Shown: positions 1-10,950, numbered from the stretch's first letter. The stretch is 13,662 nucleotides of DNA from Pseudomonadota bacterium (GCA_018241165.1 JAFEEK010000444.1:1-13662), one strand, 5' to 3'. The notes: generated by a model from the letters alone, not told the origin. Program-made: numbers and translations.

Positions 1-322
1 CTTCGAGTTGGTCGAGCCCGTGCACGTCGATCGCGAACCCGTGTGTGCCGCGGGCGAGCAGAAACACGCGATCCAGGATCGTCGCCGCATAACAATGGAT
101 GTGCTTGAGCACGTCCCGTGTGCGCGCCGGTCGCCCGAGCGCGCGCGTGAGGAAGGCACGCGAAGCGCGGCGCTCCGGACCGCGCCGGAAGAAAAAGTAC
201 ACGGTGATCGGGTACAGCAGCGCGCGCGCCGGCAGTCGGCCCATGCGCAAGCCGATTTCGCGAATCAGCCACAACGCGAAGCGGCCACCGCCCTCGCGAC
301 GTTCGCTCCAGTGCGCGCTCAT
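1..322 (-). CDS. LpxL-like lipid/polyene acyltransferase (N-terminal part; 3' end lies outside the window)
   Basis: The first 107 codons of a gene running off the left edge. The protein starts MSAHWSERREGGGRFALWLI and continues with a hydrophobic stretch around residues 33-46 (ALLYPITVYFFF) and a basic segment RRGPERRASRAFL. This is the N-terminal pattern of the LpxL/HtrB-like lysophospholipid acyltransferases found in aryl-polyene and xanthomonadin clusters, where they are thought to transfer the polyene acyl chain to a lipid or glycerol carrier at the inner membrane. The catalytic HX4D motif would lie further on, so it cannot be checked. The start is fixed by the ATGA overlap with the stop of the upstream dehydratase gene (319-322), which implies translational coupling. 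It is the fourth gene of the minus-strand operon beginning at 1399. Family assignment rests on the N-terminus plus context; the exact substrate is inferred. Confidence 0.75.
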   Translation of the reverse strand, partial: MSAHWSERREGGGRFALWLIREIGLRMGRLPARALLYPITVYFFFRRGPERRASRAFLTRALGRPARTRDVLKHIHCYAATILDRVFLLARGTHGFAIDVHGLDQLE

Positions 323-615
323 GGCGCCAGTTCCAGCATGCCGGTCGCGACGAATTCCCGCCCATGGCGGATGGAAAACCTGGCGCTCGCTGCGCTGCGC
401 TCGATGCGCAATTCGACGGTTTCCCCGGGACGCAGCGGGTGCAGGAATTTCACCTGCGGCAATCCGGTTAATTCCACAGCGAACGCACGACGCGCAGCAG
501 CGGCGACGCGCTCGAGCAAAACCACGCCCGGCACGATGGCGTTGTCCGGGAAGTGCCCCGCCAAGGCCGGATGCGATGCGGCAATGTGGAAATGTTCACA
601 AATTTCGCCGGTCAT
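319..615 (-). CDS. FabZ/ApeI-type hotdog 3-hydroxyacyl-ACP dehydratase
   Basis: A 98-residue single hotdog-fold protein. Residues 15-35 (HPALAGHFPDNAIVPGVVLL then E) match the FabZ/ApeI active-site signature. His21 in GHFP and Glu35, 14 residues later, have the spacing of the FabZ catalytic His/Glu pair. The expected reaction is dehydration of 3-hydroxyacyl-ACP during building of the conjugated polyene chain on the neighbouring acyl carrier protein, in the cytoplasm. It is shorter than housekeeping FabZ (about 145-170 residues) and like the small ApeI dehydratases of aryl-polyene clusters. The start at 615 is chosen because the ATG overlaps the TGA of the upstream membrane-protein gene by four bases and because the signature sits near the N-terminus, as in the family. 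An in-frame extension to 939 would only read antisense-like sequence over the upstream gene. Confidence 0.85.
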   Translation of the reverse strand: MTGEICEHFHIAASHPALAGHFPDNAIVPGVVLLERVAAAARRAFAVELTGLPQVKFLHPLRPGETVELRIERSAASARFSIRHGREFVATGMLELAP

Positions 616-1130
616 TGCGCACTTCCCGCAGCGTCGCTCCGGCGCGCCCCCGGACTTTCGCGATCGACCAGCAAGGCCGGCCAGTGGCGGATCAGGCGCA
701 GCGTGAATGCGCAGAACCCGCGCCGCGGCGCCTGCGGCAACAGCCAGCGCCGCAGCACGAATTCGCCAACGAACAATGCCGCGACCGCCACGGGCACACC
801 AAACGTGCCGATGCGCGACACGGCCGGCGCCGCCGTCCATGCCGCTGCCGCAGCGATTGCCGCCCACAGCGCCAGATACACGGCCCACAGCCGCGTCAGT
901 TGGCGCGCATAGTGCGCTACCGCCGGATCGGCTAGCCACTGCGAACCATCCACCGCCGCGATCGCGCGCGCGATCAGCGGCGTGCGGCCGCGTTGCAAGG
1001 TGAAGGCGAATACGGCGGCGATCGCCAGCGTAACGGCGACCGGCAGCGCGGCGCGCAGAAAAAGGTTGCCGCTGGCATAAGCGCCAAGCGACAGCGCCAG
1101 AATGCCGAGCCAGGCCAGGATGCGCGTCAC
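612..1130 (-). CDS. Small integral membrane protein of aryl-polyene/xanthomonadin cluster (COG4648-like)
   Basis: A 172-residue protein with about four to five hydrophobic segments: an N-terminal pair (ILAWLGILALSLGAYA and LPVAVTLAIAAVFAF), one near the middle (LWAVYLALWAAIAAAAAW) and one after it (VPVAVAALFVGEFVLRRW), followed by a charged tail. It resembles the small membrane proteins annotated COG4648 that lie between the ACP and the dehydratase in aryl-polyene clusters; their biochemical role is not known to me. The start is a GTG at 1130 that overlaps the ACP stop as GTGA, matching the four-base overlaps of the next two junctions. An open frame continues upstream to 1634, but that part lies over the ACP gene and the divergent gene. 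Membrane character is seen directly; cluster membership follows from position; function is unassigned. Confidence 0.75.
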   Translation of the reverse strand: MTRILAWLGILALSLGAYASGNLFLRAALPVAVTLAIAAVFAFTLQRGRTPLIARAIAAVDGSQWLADPAVAHYARQLTRLWAVYLALWAAIAAAAAWTAAPAVSRIGTFGVPVAVAALFVGEFVLRRWLLPQAPRRGFCAFTLRLIRHWPALLVDRESPGARRSDAAGSAQ

Positions 1131-1399
1131 TGCACGGTTCGCGATTTCTCGACGTGCGCGCTCAACTCGCGCAGGCTGGAAAAAATGCGCTTGTTGTCCG
1201 GGTTGTCCGAGCGCAACGAAAAGCCATAGCGCTTGGAAATCGCCAGCGCCAGTTCGAGCGCGTCGATCGAATCCAGGCCCAGGCCGCCGCCGAACAGCGG
1301 CGCTTCCGGCGCGATGGCCGCGGCACTGGTGTTTTCCAGGTTCAGGCTGGACACGATCAATTCGGCCAGTTCGTGTTCGGCGGGTGATTGCGTGGACAT
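1127..1399 (-). CDS. xanC: Acyl carrier protein of the pigment cluster (XanC-like)
   Basis: A 90-residue acyl carrier protein. The 4'-phosphopantetheine attachment motif is LGLDSIDALE at residues 40-49, with Ser44 as the modified serine, followed by the helix LALAISKRYGF. It would carry the growing polyene chain, and possibly the aromatic starter, between ketosynthase, ketoreductase, dehydratase and acyltransferase. It heads the minus-strand operon and diverges from the chorismatase gene across a 95-bp gap. A purine-rich GGGGA lies about 12 bases before the ATG. The stop overlaps the GTG start of the membrane-protein gene. The symbol xanC is used from memory of the Xanthomonas xanthomonadin locus, where the ACP has that name. 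The ACP identity is certain; the pathway assignment comes from the neighbours. Confidence 0.85.
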   Translation of the reverse strand: MSTQSPAEHELAELIVSSLNLENTSAAAIAPEAPLFGGGLGLDSIDALELALAISKRYGFSLRSDNPDNKRIFSSLRELSAHVEKSRTVQ

Positions 1400-1477
1400 G
1401 CGTTGTGAGTTTCCCCAAAAACCGGCCTTGCGATGCCGTTTCCCGATGATTTGCGATCAAGGACGATCGCGTAACCC

Positions 1478-1486
1478 ATAGTATCA
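1478..1486 (-). promoter_or_regulatory. Possible extended -10 promoter for the ACP operon
   Basis: On the minus strand the divergent gap carries TGATACTAT, which fits an extended -10 element (TG, one base, then TACTAT). Transcription would start some 70 bases upstream of the ACP start codon. No convincing -35 box is seen; it would fall within the first codons of the divergent chorismatase gene. The plus-strand promoter for the chorismatase could not be identified with any confidence in the same gap. Confidence 0.3.
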
Positions 1487-1494
1487 TTCCTGAA

Positions 1495-2496
1495 ATGACC
1501 GTCCGCCCCAGCCACGCCCTGGATTCCGCAGTATCCGCGCCGCTCGCGCCGTTGCGCGTGGAATATTCCAGTGCGTCCGCCACGGATGCGCTGGCGCAAC
1601 CCGATACGCTGGCCGTGATCGGTTTCGGCGACACGCCGCAGGTGCATGCCGATCCACGCTGGTTGCGTGTGCGCCTGCGCAGCGAAGCGCCGGCGCCGCT
1701 GGAAATCTGGCGCGCATCCGGTCGCGTTGCGCACGGCCGCGACGGCGACGTGGCGTGGTCCAGCGACGGCGCCTACGCGTTTGTCGCATTGAACGTGGAC
1801 GAAGCCGCGCTGGGGGGAATCAGCAGCGCGGCCCAGCATGCCTACGCGACGCTGGCGCGATGGTCGCGCGCCAGCGCCACCCCGCATTTCCTGCGCATCT
1901 GGAATTATCTGGACGCGATCAACGATGGTCAGGGCGACACCGAACGCTACCGTCAGTTCTGCGCGGGGCGTGCGGCCGGCATGGACGGCATGTTCGGTTC
2001 GTCCTACCCGGCTGCGACCGCGATCGGATTGCGCGACGGCCAACGCGTGTTGCAGGTTTATGCGCTGGCTGCGCGCGCGCCCGGATGCGCCGTCGAAAAC
2101 CCGCGCCAGGTCAATGCCTGGCGCTATCCGCGCCAGTATGGGCCGGCCGCGCCGGGATTCGCGCGCGCGATGCGCGCGCCGACCGCTACGCCGCAGCTGT
2201 ACATTTCCGGTACCGCGGCGATCGTCGGCCATGCCTCGCATCATCCCGAAGATATCGCCGCGCAACTGGATGAAACCCTGGCCAACGTGCGCAGCCTGCT
2301 CGACGCAGCCGGCAGCCATGCGCCACTCGATGCGCAAAGTCCGCTGAAAGTGTATGTGCGCCATGCGCCGGATATGCCTGTCGTTCGCGGCCTTTTGCGC
2401 GCGCGCCTCGGCGATGCGGTACCGTTGCTGCTGCTCGAAGGCGATATCTGCCGGCGTGAATTGCTCCTGGAAATCGAAGGCATCCACGCGGGTTGA
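1495..2496 (+). CDS. xanB2: Chorismatase of the XanB2/FkbO/Hyg5 family (hydroxybenzoate synthase)
   Basis: A 333-residue protein of the chorismatase family (older annotation: pteridine-dependent deoxygenase-like). Seen here are the conserved blocks FLRIWNYLDAIN (132-143), ERYRQFCAGR just after it, ENPRQVNAWRYPRQYGP (201-217) and the C-terminal GDICRRELLLEIEG (316-329), whose acidic residues correspond in position to the conserved C-terminal glutamate of this family. These enzymes remove the pyruvyl group of chorismate. In Xanthomonas, XanB2 yields 3-hydroxybenzoate for xanthomonadin and 4-hydroxybenzoate for ubiquinone. The length fits the family (about 330-345). It diverges from the acyl carrier protein gene, supporting a pigment role. 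The ATG is only 95 bp from the divergent start and lacks a strong Shine-Dalgarno site (TGAA before it). Which chorismatase subtype it is, and so which product dominates, cannot be decided by eye. Confidence 0.87.
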   Translation: MTVRPSHALDSAVSAPLAPLRVEYSSASATDALAQPDTLAVIGFGDTPQVHADPRWLRVRLRSEAPAPLEIWRASGRVAHGRDGDVAWSSDGAYAFVALNVDEAALGGISSAAQHAYATLARWSRASATPHFLRIWNYLDAINDGQGDTERYRQFCAGRAAGMDGMFGSSYPAATAIGLRDGQRVLQVYALAARAPGCAVENPRQVNAWRYPRQYGPAAPGFARAMRAPTATPQLYISGTAAIVGHASHHPEDIAAQLDETLANVRSLLDAAGSHAPLDAQSPLKVYVRHAPDMPVVRGLLRARLGDAVPLLLLEGDICRRELLLEIEGIHAG

Positions 2497-2503
2497 ATTG
2501 TGA

Positions 2504-2540
2504 CCGGGTTGGCATATTCGTTGCCAACTGCGCAACCCGG
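2504..2540 (+). terminator. Hairpin downstream of the chorismatase gene, possible terminator or regulatory stem
   Basis: Eight bases after the chorismatase stop, GTTGGCA (2508-2514) can pair with TGCCAAC (2522-2528) around a seven-base loop. Alternatively CCGGGTT (2504-2510) can pair with AACCCGG (2534-2540), enclosing a shorter GGCA/TGCC stem. There is no T-run afterwards, so it is not a classical intrinsic terminator. It could protect the 3' end, or form two alternative structures in a transcript reading toward the kinase gene. Confidence 0.35.
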
Positions 2541-2630
2541 ACCCCGCCAAGTCCTGCACGGGGCCGGTTCAGCCGGCGGTGGTAGTATTTTCCCATCCTG
2601 CAATCGGCCCTGGGGGCCGCGGAGCGCACC

Positions 2631-4565
2631 ATGAAAGAGCGTCTGGGCCATTACGACATCGTCGCCGAACTCGGCCGCGGCGGCATGGGCGTGGTCTACA
2701 AGGGCCACGAATCGTCCTTGAACCGCTATGTCGCGATCAAGGTGCTGGCCGATTCCCTCGCCCACGACGAGTCGGTCAAGGAACGCTTCCTGCGCGAAGC
2801 CCGTTCCATGGCCGCGCTCAACGATCCGCACATCATCTCCATCTACTACATCGGCGACGATGCCGGCCAGACCTATTTCGTCATGGAGTTCGTCGATGGC
2901 GAATCGCTGGGATCGCTGCTCAAGCGCGAAGGCAAGCTCAAACCCGAGCAGGCCGCCAAGATCATCTACCAGACCGCGCAGGGTCTTTCCACCGCCCACG
3001 ACAAGGGCGTGATCCATCGCGACATCAAGCCCGGGAATTTGATGCTCACGAGCAAGGGCGCGGTCAAGATCGCCGATTTCGGCATTGCGTTGTCGACCCA
3101 GGATTTCTCCAAGAAGCTCACCTCCACCGGCGAGTTCGTCGGCACCCCGGGCTATCTGTCGCCGGAAGTGTGCCAAGGCAAGCCAGTCGATCAGCGTTCG
3201 GACATCTTCTCGCTCGGCATCGTGTTGTTCGAATGCCTGGCCGGACGCATGCCGTTCACCGACGAATCCCCGCTCGGCCTCATGCTCGAAGTGGTCAAGG
3301 CCGAGATTCCGGACGTGCGCACCTTGAATTCGGAAGTCGATCCGGAACTCGAGCGCATCCTGTCCCGGATGGTCGCCAAGGATCCGGCCGAGCGTTACCA
3401 GAGTTGCCAGGAGCTGGTCGCGGATCTGGAAAATCAACGCACCATCGCCGGTGGCAACGCGTCGCTGGCCGCGCTGGTGCAAGCGGCGGATATCGCCCTG
3501 CCGTCGTCGACTTCGACCCGAGTTCGGCAACCCTTGGCGGTATCGACAAGCGACGCGAATTTCCGTACCCAGCCGCCGACGCGATTGCGCTCCGCGATCG
3601 CGGCATCCAGCCCGATGCTGCGATCCGCACCGGCACGCACCACCGGTTGGTGGCGCAAGGCGGCGGCCGGCGCCGTGGCTACCCTGGCGCTCGCCGCCGG
3701 CGCATGGGCACTGCGCGCGGAATTGCCATCGTTTTCCACGCCGACAGGCGACACGACCGCAACATCCGTGCACGGCACGATGGCGTATGCAGGCGCAGCC
3801 GCCGCGACCAACGCCGCGTCATCGCCCGACGACGACTATCTGGTTTCGACCGATCGCGCGCCGAATCGCGCGCGCGGATCGCTGGCGGCAACCGGCGACG
3901 ACAATTCCGACCCGGACCTGCTCGACGCGCTGTCGTCGAACGATGCGCCGGACGATGCGTTGGATCCGGGCAACTACGACTACACGGCGGCGGCCTACGC
4001 AACAGACCCCGGCTATCCGCCGCCGGCCTATGCACCGGTTGTTTACTATCCGCCGTACGCGGTGCCGGCCGTGCCGGTCGCCTATTACGCGCGATCGCCG
4101 TGGCGATTCGGGTTCGGCCTGTCGTTGGGTTGGGGCATGGGTTGGTGGGGCGCGAACTATTACGCGCCGATTTTCTACGCCCCGGTCGTGCACCCTGTTG
4201 GCTTCGCCGCACGGCCATTGCCGGGGACCGTCGCATCCGGCCACCCGGTCACCGCGACACTCGCCAGCCGCCCGTTGCCGAGTGGCGTTGCGGCATCAAC
4301 CGCTACGCCCATCGCCAACCGTGCGGTAAACGGCACAACCAGTGCAAGGCCGATGCTGGCCGAGGCACGACAACGCGTCGTGCGGCAGCCGCGCAATCTG
4401 CAAGCCATTCAAGCACGGCGCGCGGCGCAAGCGCAGCGTCAGGAACAACTGCGCGAGCAACAACAGGCTCGCGCCGAAGTCCGCGAGGAACACCAGAAGG
4501 AACTGGCGCAACACCGGCAAGCGCAGCGCGAGGAGCACCCGCATCCCAAGGCCAGGCGGCACTGA
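2631..4565 (+). CDS. PknB-like membrane Ser/Thr protein kinase with Tyr/Pro/Gly-rich outer region
   Basis: A 644-residue Hanks-type kinase. The catalytic domain fills residues 8-270: P-loop GRGGMG (15-20), ATP-binding Lys37 in AIKV, HRDIKPGN (129-136), DFG (149-151) and activation segment GTPGYLSPE (171-179). All key residues are present, so it should be active in the cytoplasm. A low-complexity linker follows, then one membrane helix at about 343-363 (GAVATLALAAGAWAL). The expected periplasmic part is acidic (DDD, DPD, DDALD), then rich in Tyr, Pro, Gly and Trp (about 455-530, e.g. YPPPAYAPVVYYPPYAV and GWGMGWWG). It ends in a Gln/Arg/Glu-rich, probably coiled-coil tail (about 580-644). No PASTA or other known sensor domain is seen. 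GGAG lies six bases before the ATG. It converges on ppiB with a 15-bp gap. Substrates are unknown. Confidence 0.9.
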   Translation: MKERLGHYDIVAELGRGGMGVVYKGHESSLNRYVAIKVLADSLAHDESVKERFLREARSMAALNDPHIISIYYIGDDAGQTYFVMEFVDGESLGSLLKREGKLKPEQAAKIIYQTAQGLSTAHDKGVIHRDIKPGNLMLTSKGAVKIADFGIALSTQDFSKKLTSTGEFVGTPGYLSPEVCQGKPVDQRSDIFSLGIVLFECLAGRMPFTDESPLGLMLEVVKAEIPDVRTLNSEVDPELERILSRMVAKDPAERYQSCQELVADLENQRTIAGGNASLAALVQAADIALPSSTSTRVRQPLAVSTSDANFRTQPPTRLRSAIAASSPMLRSAPARTTGWWRKAAAGAVATLALAAGAWALRAELPSFSTPTGDTTATSVHGTMAYAGAAAATNAASSPDDDYLVSTDRAPNRARGSLAATGDDNSDPDLLDALSSNDAPDDALDPGNYDYTAAAYATDPGYPPPAYAPVVYYPPYAVPAVPVAYYARSPWRFGFGLSLGWGMGWWGANYYAPIFYAPVVHPVGFAARPLPGTVASGHPVTATLASRPLPSGVAASTATPIANRAVNGTTSARPMLAEARQRVVRQPRNLQAIQARRAAQAQRQEQLREQQQARAEVREEHQKELAQHRQAQREEHPHPKARRH

Positions 4566-4580
4566 GGCCGCCACGGGTCT

Positions 4581-5090
4581 TCAACGCGCGTCGAGCGTCT
4601 GGTTCCACTGCTCGATGCGCGCCTTCATCTTCTCGAATAGCGGCGCAGTGTCGCCAACGATGCTGATGGATTCGATCGTGTCGCCACCGCGAATGGCATC
4701 GACCACCGCCTGATCGGCGGGACCCAGCACGCGACCGAACACGGTGTGCTTGCCGTCGAGCCACGGCGTCGGCACGTGGGTAACGAAGAATTGCGAGCCG
4801 TTCGTGCCGGGACCGGCATTGGCCATCGACAGCACGCCGGGGCGATCGTGCTTGAGGTCCGGGCGACATTCGTCCTCGAAGCGATAACCCGGGCCACCGC
4901 GGCCGGAACCTTCCGGACAACCGCCCTGGATCATGAAATCCGGGATCACGCGATGGAAGGTCTTGCCGTTGTAGAAGCCGCGTTGGGCAAGGTTCGCGAA
5001 ATTCGCCACGGTCAGCGGCGTTTGCTCGGCGAATAGCTGGATATGGATGGTGCCGCGATTGGTGGCGATGTGGGCTTGCAGGTCGCTCAT
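4581..5090 (-). CDS. ppiB: Cytoplasmic peptidyl-prolyl cis-trans isomerase (cyclophilin, PpiB)
   Basis: A 169-residue single-domain cyclophilin that catalyses cis-trans isomerisation of peptidyl-proline bonds. Diagnostic blocks are [13 protein letters not shown] (45-57, with catalytic Arg47), a central [34 protein letters not shown] and a C-terminal helix. There is no signal peptide, so it is the cytoplasmic PpiB type rather than periplasmic PpiA. The start at 5090 is preferred because GGAGA lies eight bases upstream and the protein then begins [20 protein letters not shown], as expected for the family. The open frame extends to 5210, but that part runs through an inverted repeat and is not protein-like. 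The upstream neighbour on this strand is the large secreted-protein gene, 132 bp away with a structured repeat in between, so co-transcription is doubtful. Confidence 0.95.
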   Translation of the reverse strand: MSDLQAHIATNRGTIHIQLFAEQTPLTVANFANLAQRGFYNGKTFHRVIPDFMIQGGCPEGSGRGGPGYRFEDECRPDLKHDRPGVLSMANAGPGTNGSQFFVTHVPTPWLDGKHTVFGRVLGPADQAVVDAIRGGDTIESISIVGDTAPLFEKMKARIEQWNQTLDAR

Positions 5091-5139
5091 CGAAAATCTC
5101 CGTTGGTGAGCGCCTATGTTAACCGGAGCAACGAGAAAC

Positions 5140-5204
5140 GGGGTCGAGGAGCGGGGTCGGATACTGCTGATTTGCAAATCAAGCAAACCCGACCCCGTGC
5201 CCCG
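5140..5204. repeat. REP-like inverted repeat with a palindromic core
   Basis: CGGGGTCGG (5152-5160) and CCGACCCCG (5189-5197) are exact inverted copies. The 28 bases between them hold a perfect 14-bp palindrome, TGATTTGCAAATCA (5168-5181), which extends to TGCT/AGCA with one unpaired A. A further copy of GGGGTCG stands just outside at 5140-5146. Short GC-rich stems of the GGGGTCGG type are, from memory, typical of REP/RAYT-associated elements in proteobacterial intergenic regions. Only one copy is in this window. It lies in the ppiB/secreted-protein gap, so it may also act as a transcription barrier after the secreted-protein gene. There is no flanking T-run. Confidence 0.55.
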
Positions 5205-5222
5205 CCTCAATTCCCTTTCCGA

Positions 5223-8993
<3,771 letters not shown>

Positions 8994-9038
8994 GTTGTCC
9001 CCTGTTCCAGAACGACGCACACGGCGCGCCTGCGCACG

Positions 9039-9044
9039 ATTATG
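9039..9044 (-). promoter_or_regulatory. Possible -10 box for the secreted-protein gene
   Basis: The minus strand reads CATAAT here (five of six matches to TATAAT), 45 bases before the secreted-protein start and just after the end of the kinase gene. No good -35 box is seen at the expected distance. It leaves open that the secreted protein has its own promoter besides read-through from the two-component genes. Confidence 0.25.
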
Positions 9045-9051
9045 CGGAGGA

Positions 9052-10950
9052 TCAGAAGCCGCGGACATCCCCGAAATTGGGGGAATTGGGCGAAGCGCAC
9101 GCGCCTGAGGATGGCGTCGGCAATGCGCCAACGATGGCAACGCACGTCTGCCCCGGTCGCGAGGAAATCATCAACTGGCCACCGAGTCTTTGCGCGCGCG
9201 CCTGCATGCTGCTCGTGCCCGCGCCCTGCCCCGGCGTCGCGCCAATGCCCTTGCCGTTGTCGCGTACTTCGATGGCCAGGCCTCGATCTTCGGCGCGCAC
9301 GCTCACCCAGGCGGCGCTGGCGCCGCTGTGCTTGAGCACGTTGGTCAGCGCCTCTTGCACAAAGCGCAGCACGTCCAGCGCCTGAGCCGAAGCGGGACGC
9401 AAGGTTTCGATGGCGGATACGTCCCAGCGGCACACGATGCCGTTCGCATCCAGCAAGCGCGTCATGCGCTGGCGCAACGGCGCGAGTTGTTCGGCGAATG
9501 CGCCGCTCGCATTGGCGGGCTCGATCACTGCCGTGTCGATGATCAAGCGCAGTTCGTCGCGCAGTTCCTTGAGCAGCTTGAGCAGCTGCGGCACGGTGGT
9601 CTTTTCCGGCGCGCGTTCGATCGCACTGATGTTGCCCAGCAACGATCCGCCGATCCCGTCGTGGATGTCGCGCACCAGGTTCAGGCGTTCGCCGATGCGC
9701 GCGTGCGCCATTTCGGTGGCGTGTTCGCGCGCCAGGTTACCGGCCAGCTCGGTGCGTGCCGCCGCCACGTCGCGCTGCAATTGCAGGTTGAAATTCTCCA
9801 CCCGCTCCATGCTGCGTGCATAGCGCCAGGCCAGCACCGCGGCGATGCACAACGTATTGGTGAACGCGGTGATGTCGGCGTAGTAGTTGTTGCTGCGCAC
9901 GATGTCCAGGTACGCCAGCAGATCGTGAACGCCTGCAACGACGTACAACAACGCGATGCCGGAAAGCATGCGCAATTCGACCTTGTCGCCGCGCCACGCC
10001 CACAGCACCAACAACGCGTTCGCACCGAGCACGAGCAGCGCGGCGCAAACGATGATGGCGTTGCGTGCCAGCGCCGGCCCGACCAGCGCCGCGAGCAAGG
10101 CGATCCCGACGCCGAGCCAGAGCAACGCCTCGCCGCGTGGAAAGCGGCGCACGCAAATGCGCAGCACGAACAGCATGAAGGCGCTGGCAAACAGGAACAG
10201 GAAAAACGCATTGAGCGATTGCCACAGATAGGTACTGTTCAATGGCCATGCACTGGGCGCGATGAAATTCCAGTCGTAGGCAAGCCAGGCCAGCGCGCTT
10301 GCGGCATACCAGCCAAAGGCGACCTCGCGTCGCCGCATCAACCACAGGATCAGGAAGAAACATCCCAGCGCGGCGGTGACCGCAAAAGCGAAGGCCGGAA
10401 ACTTGTAGCGCACGAAGCGGAGCCGGTCGAATCCGTTGCGCGCCGCAGATTCCGGCCCGACCCAGACGCGGCCGACGCCGGGCGCATACGCCGCCAAACC
10501 GGAAACACGCAGTACCAGCTCGTTGCTTCCTGCGCGCAGCAGCGGCGGCTCGATCGAAAAAAACCGGGGCGTGTTCCAGGCGCGACTGAGCGGTTCGACC
10601 AGACTCGCATCGCGTTGCAACAAGGTGCCGTTGACATAGACGGCACCGGCCATGTTCAGGTATTCGATCAACACGCCCGCCGGCTGCGTCGCGTCGACCT
10701 GGTTCCATTGCAGCCGGTACCAGACCACGCCGTCATGACGCTGCCAGCGCGACTGCCAGAAATCCGGCACTTGAACGGTATCCCAGCCCTCGCCCGGCAC
10801 GACAAAAGACCGTGCCTCGCCACGCACCGCTTGCGCCGCGACCAGCGCATGCAATCCGGATTCGCCGTCAGCGGAACTGCATGCGCACAGCAACACGACA
10901 GCGAGCGCGATCGACAACGCGCGCAGTACTCGAATCGATTCGCAATGCAT
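9052..10950 (-). CDS. Sensor histidine kinase, periplasmic jelly-roll-like domain + seven TM helices + HisKA_3/HATPase core
   Basis: A 632-residue membrane sensor. The N-terminus is a signal sequence (LSIALAVVLLCACSS; a lipobox is conceivable but not canonical). Residues about 35-180 form a periplasmic domain like the galactose-binding jelly rolls of 7TMR-DISM receptors (VPDFWQSRW, VVWYRLQW, VYVNG, ELVLRVSG). Seven hydrophobic helices follow from about 190 to 390. The cytoplasmic kinase part has RDIHDGIGGSLL with phospho-acceptor His430, the N box EALTNVLKHSG (Asn537) and the G1 box DNGKGIG (564-570), which is the NarX/DesK-type HisKA_3 class that pairs with LuxR-type regulators. A short helical stretch (about 395-420) links membrane and kinase. 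It lies 50 bp downstream of such a regulator and 58 bp upstream of the secreted-protein gene, all on the same strand. GGGGA is present about 14 bases before the ATG. The ligand is unknown. Confidence 0.9.
   Translation of the reverse strand: MHCESIRVLRALSIALAVVLLCACSSADGESGLHALVAAQAVRGEARSFVVPGEGWDTVQVPDFWQSRWQRHDGVVWYRLQWNQVDATQPAGVLIEYLNMAGAVYVNGTLLQRDASLVEPLSRAWNTPRFFSIEPPLLRAGSNELVLRVSGLAAYAPGVGRVWVGPESAARNGFDRLRFVRYKFPAFAFAVTAALGCFFLILWLMRRREVAFGWYAASALAWLAYDWNFIAPSAWPLNSTYLWQSLNAFFLFLFASAFMLFVLRICVRRFPRGEALLWLGVGIALLAALVGPALARNAIIVCAALLVLGANALLVLWAWRGDKVELRMLSGIALLYVVAGVHDLLAYLDIVRSNNYYADITAFTNTLCIAAVLAWRYARSMERVENFNLQLQRDVAAARTELAGNLAREHATEMAHARIGERLNLVRDIHDGIGGSLLGNISAIERAPEKTTVPQLLKLLKELRDELRLIIDTAVIEPANASGAFAEQLAPLRQRMTRLLDANGIVCRWDVSAIETLRPASAQALDVLRFVQEALTNVLKHSGASAAWVSVRAEDRGLAIEVRDNGKGIGATPGQGAGTSSMQARAQRLGGQLMISSRPGQTCVAIVGALPTPSSGACASPNSPNFGDVRGF

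Noticed and set aside
8..935. Plus-strand open frames over the pigment operon
   Set aside because: They lie opposite recognised dehydratase, membrane-protein and acyltransferase genes, and their composition (Arg/Ala/Pro) is non-coding-like.
2241..3773. Minus-strand open frame of 510 codons opposite the Ser/Thr kinase
   Set aside because: The plus-strand frame contains every kinase motif; the antisense frame has no family features.
4566..4580. Terminator between the convergent kinase and ppiB genes
   Set aside because: The gap is only 15 bases and shows no stem-loop with T-run; any terminator would have to lie within coding sequence.
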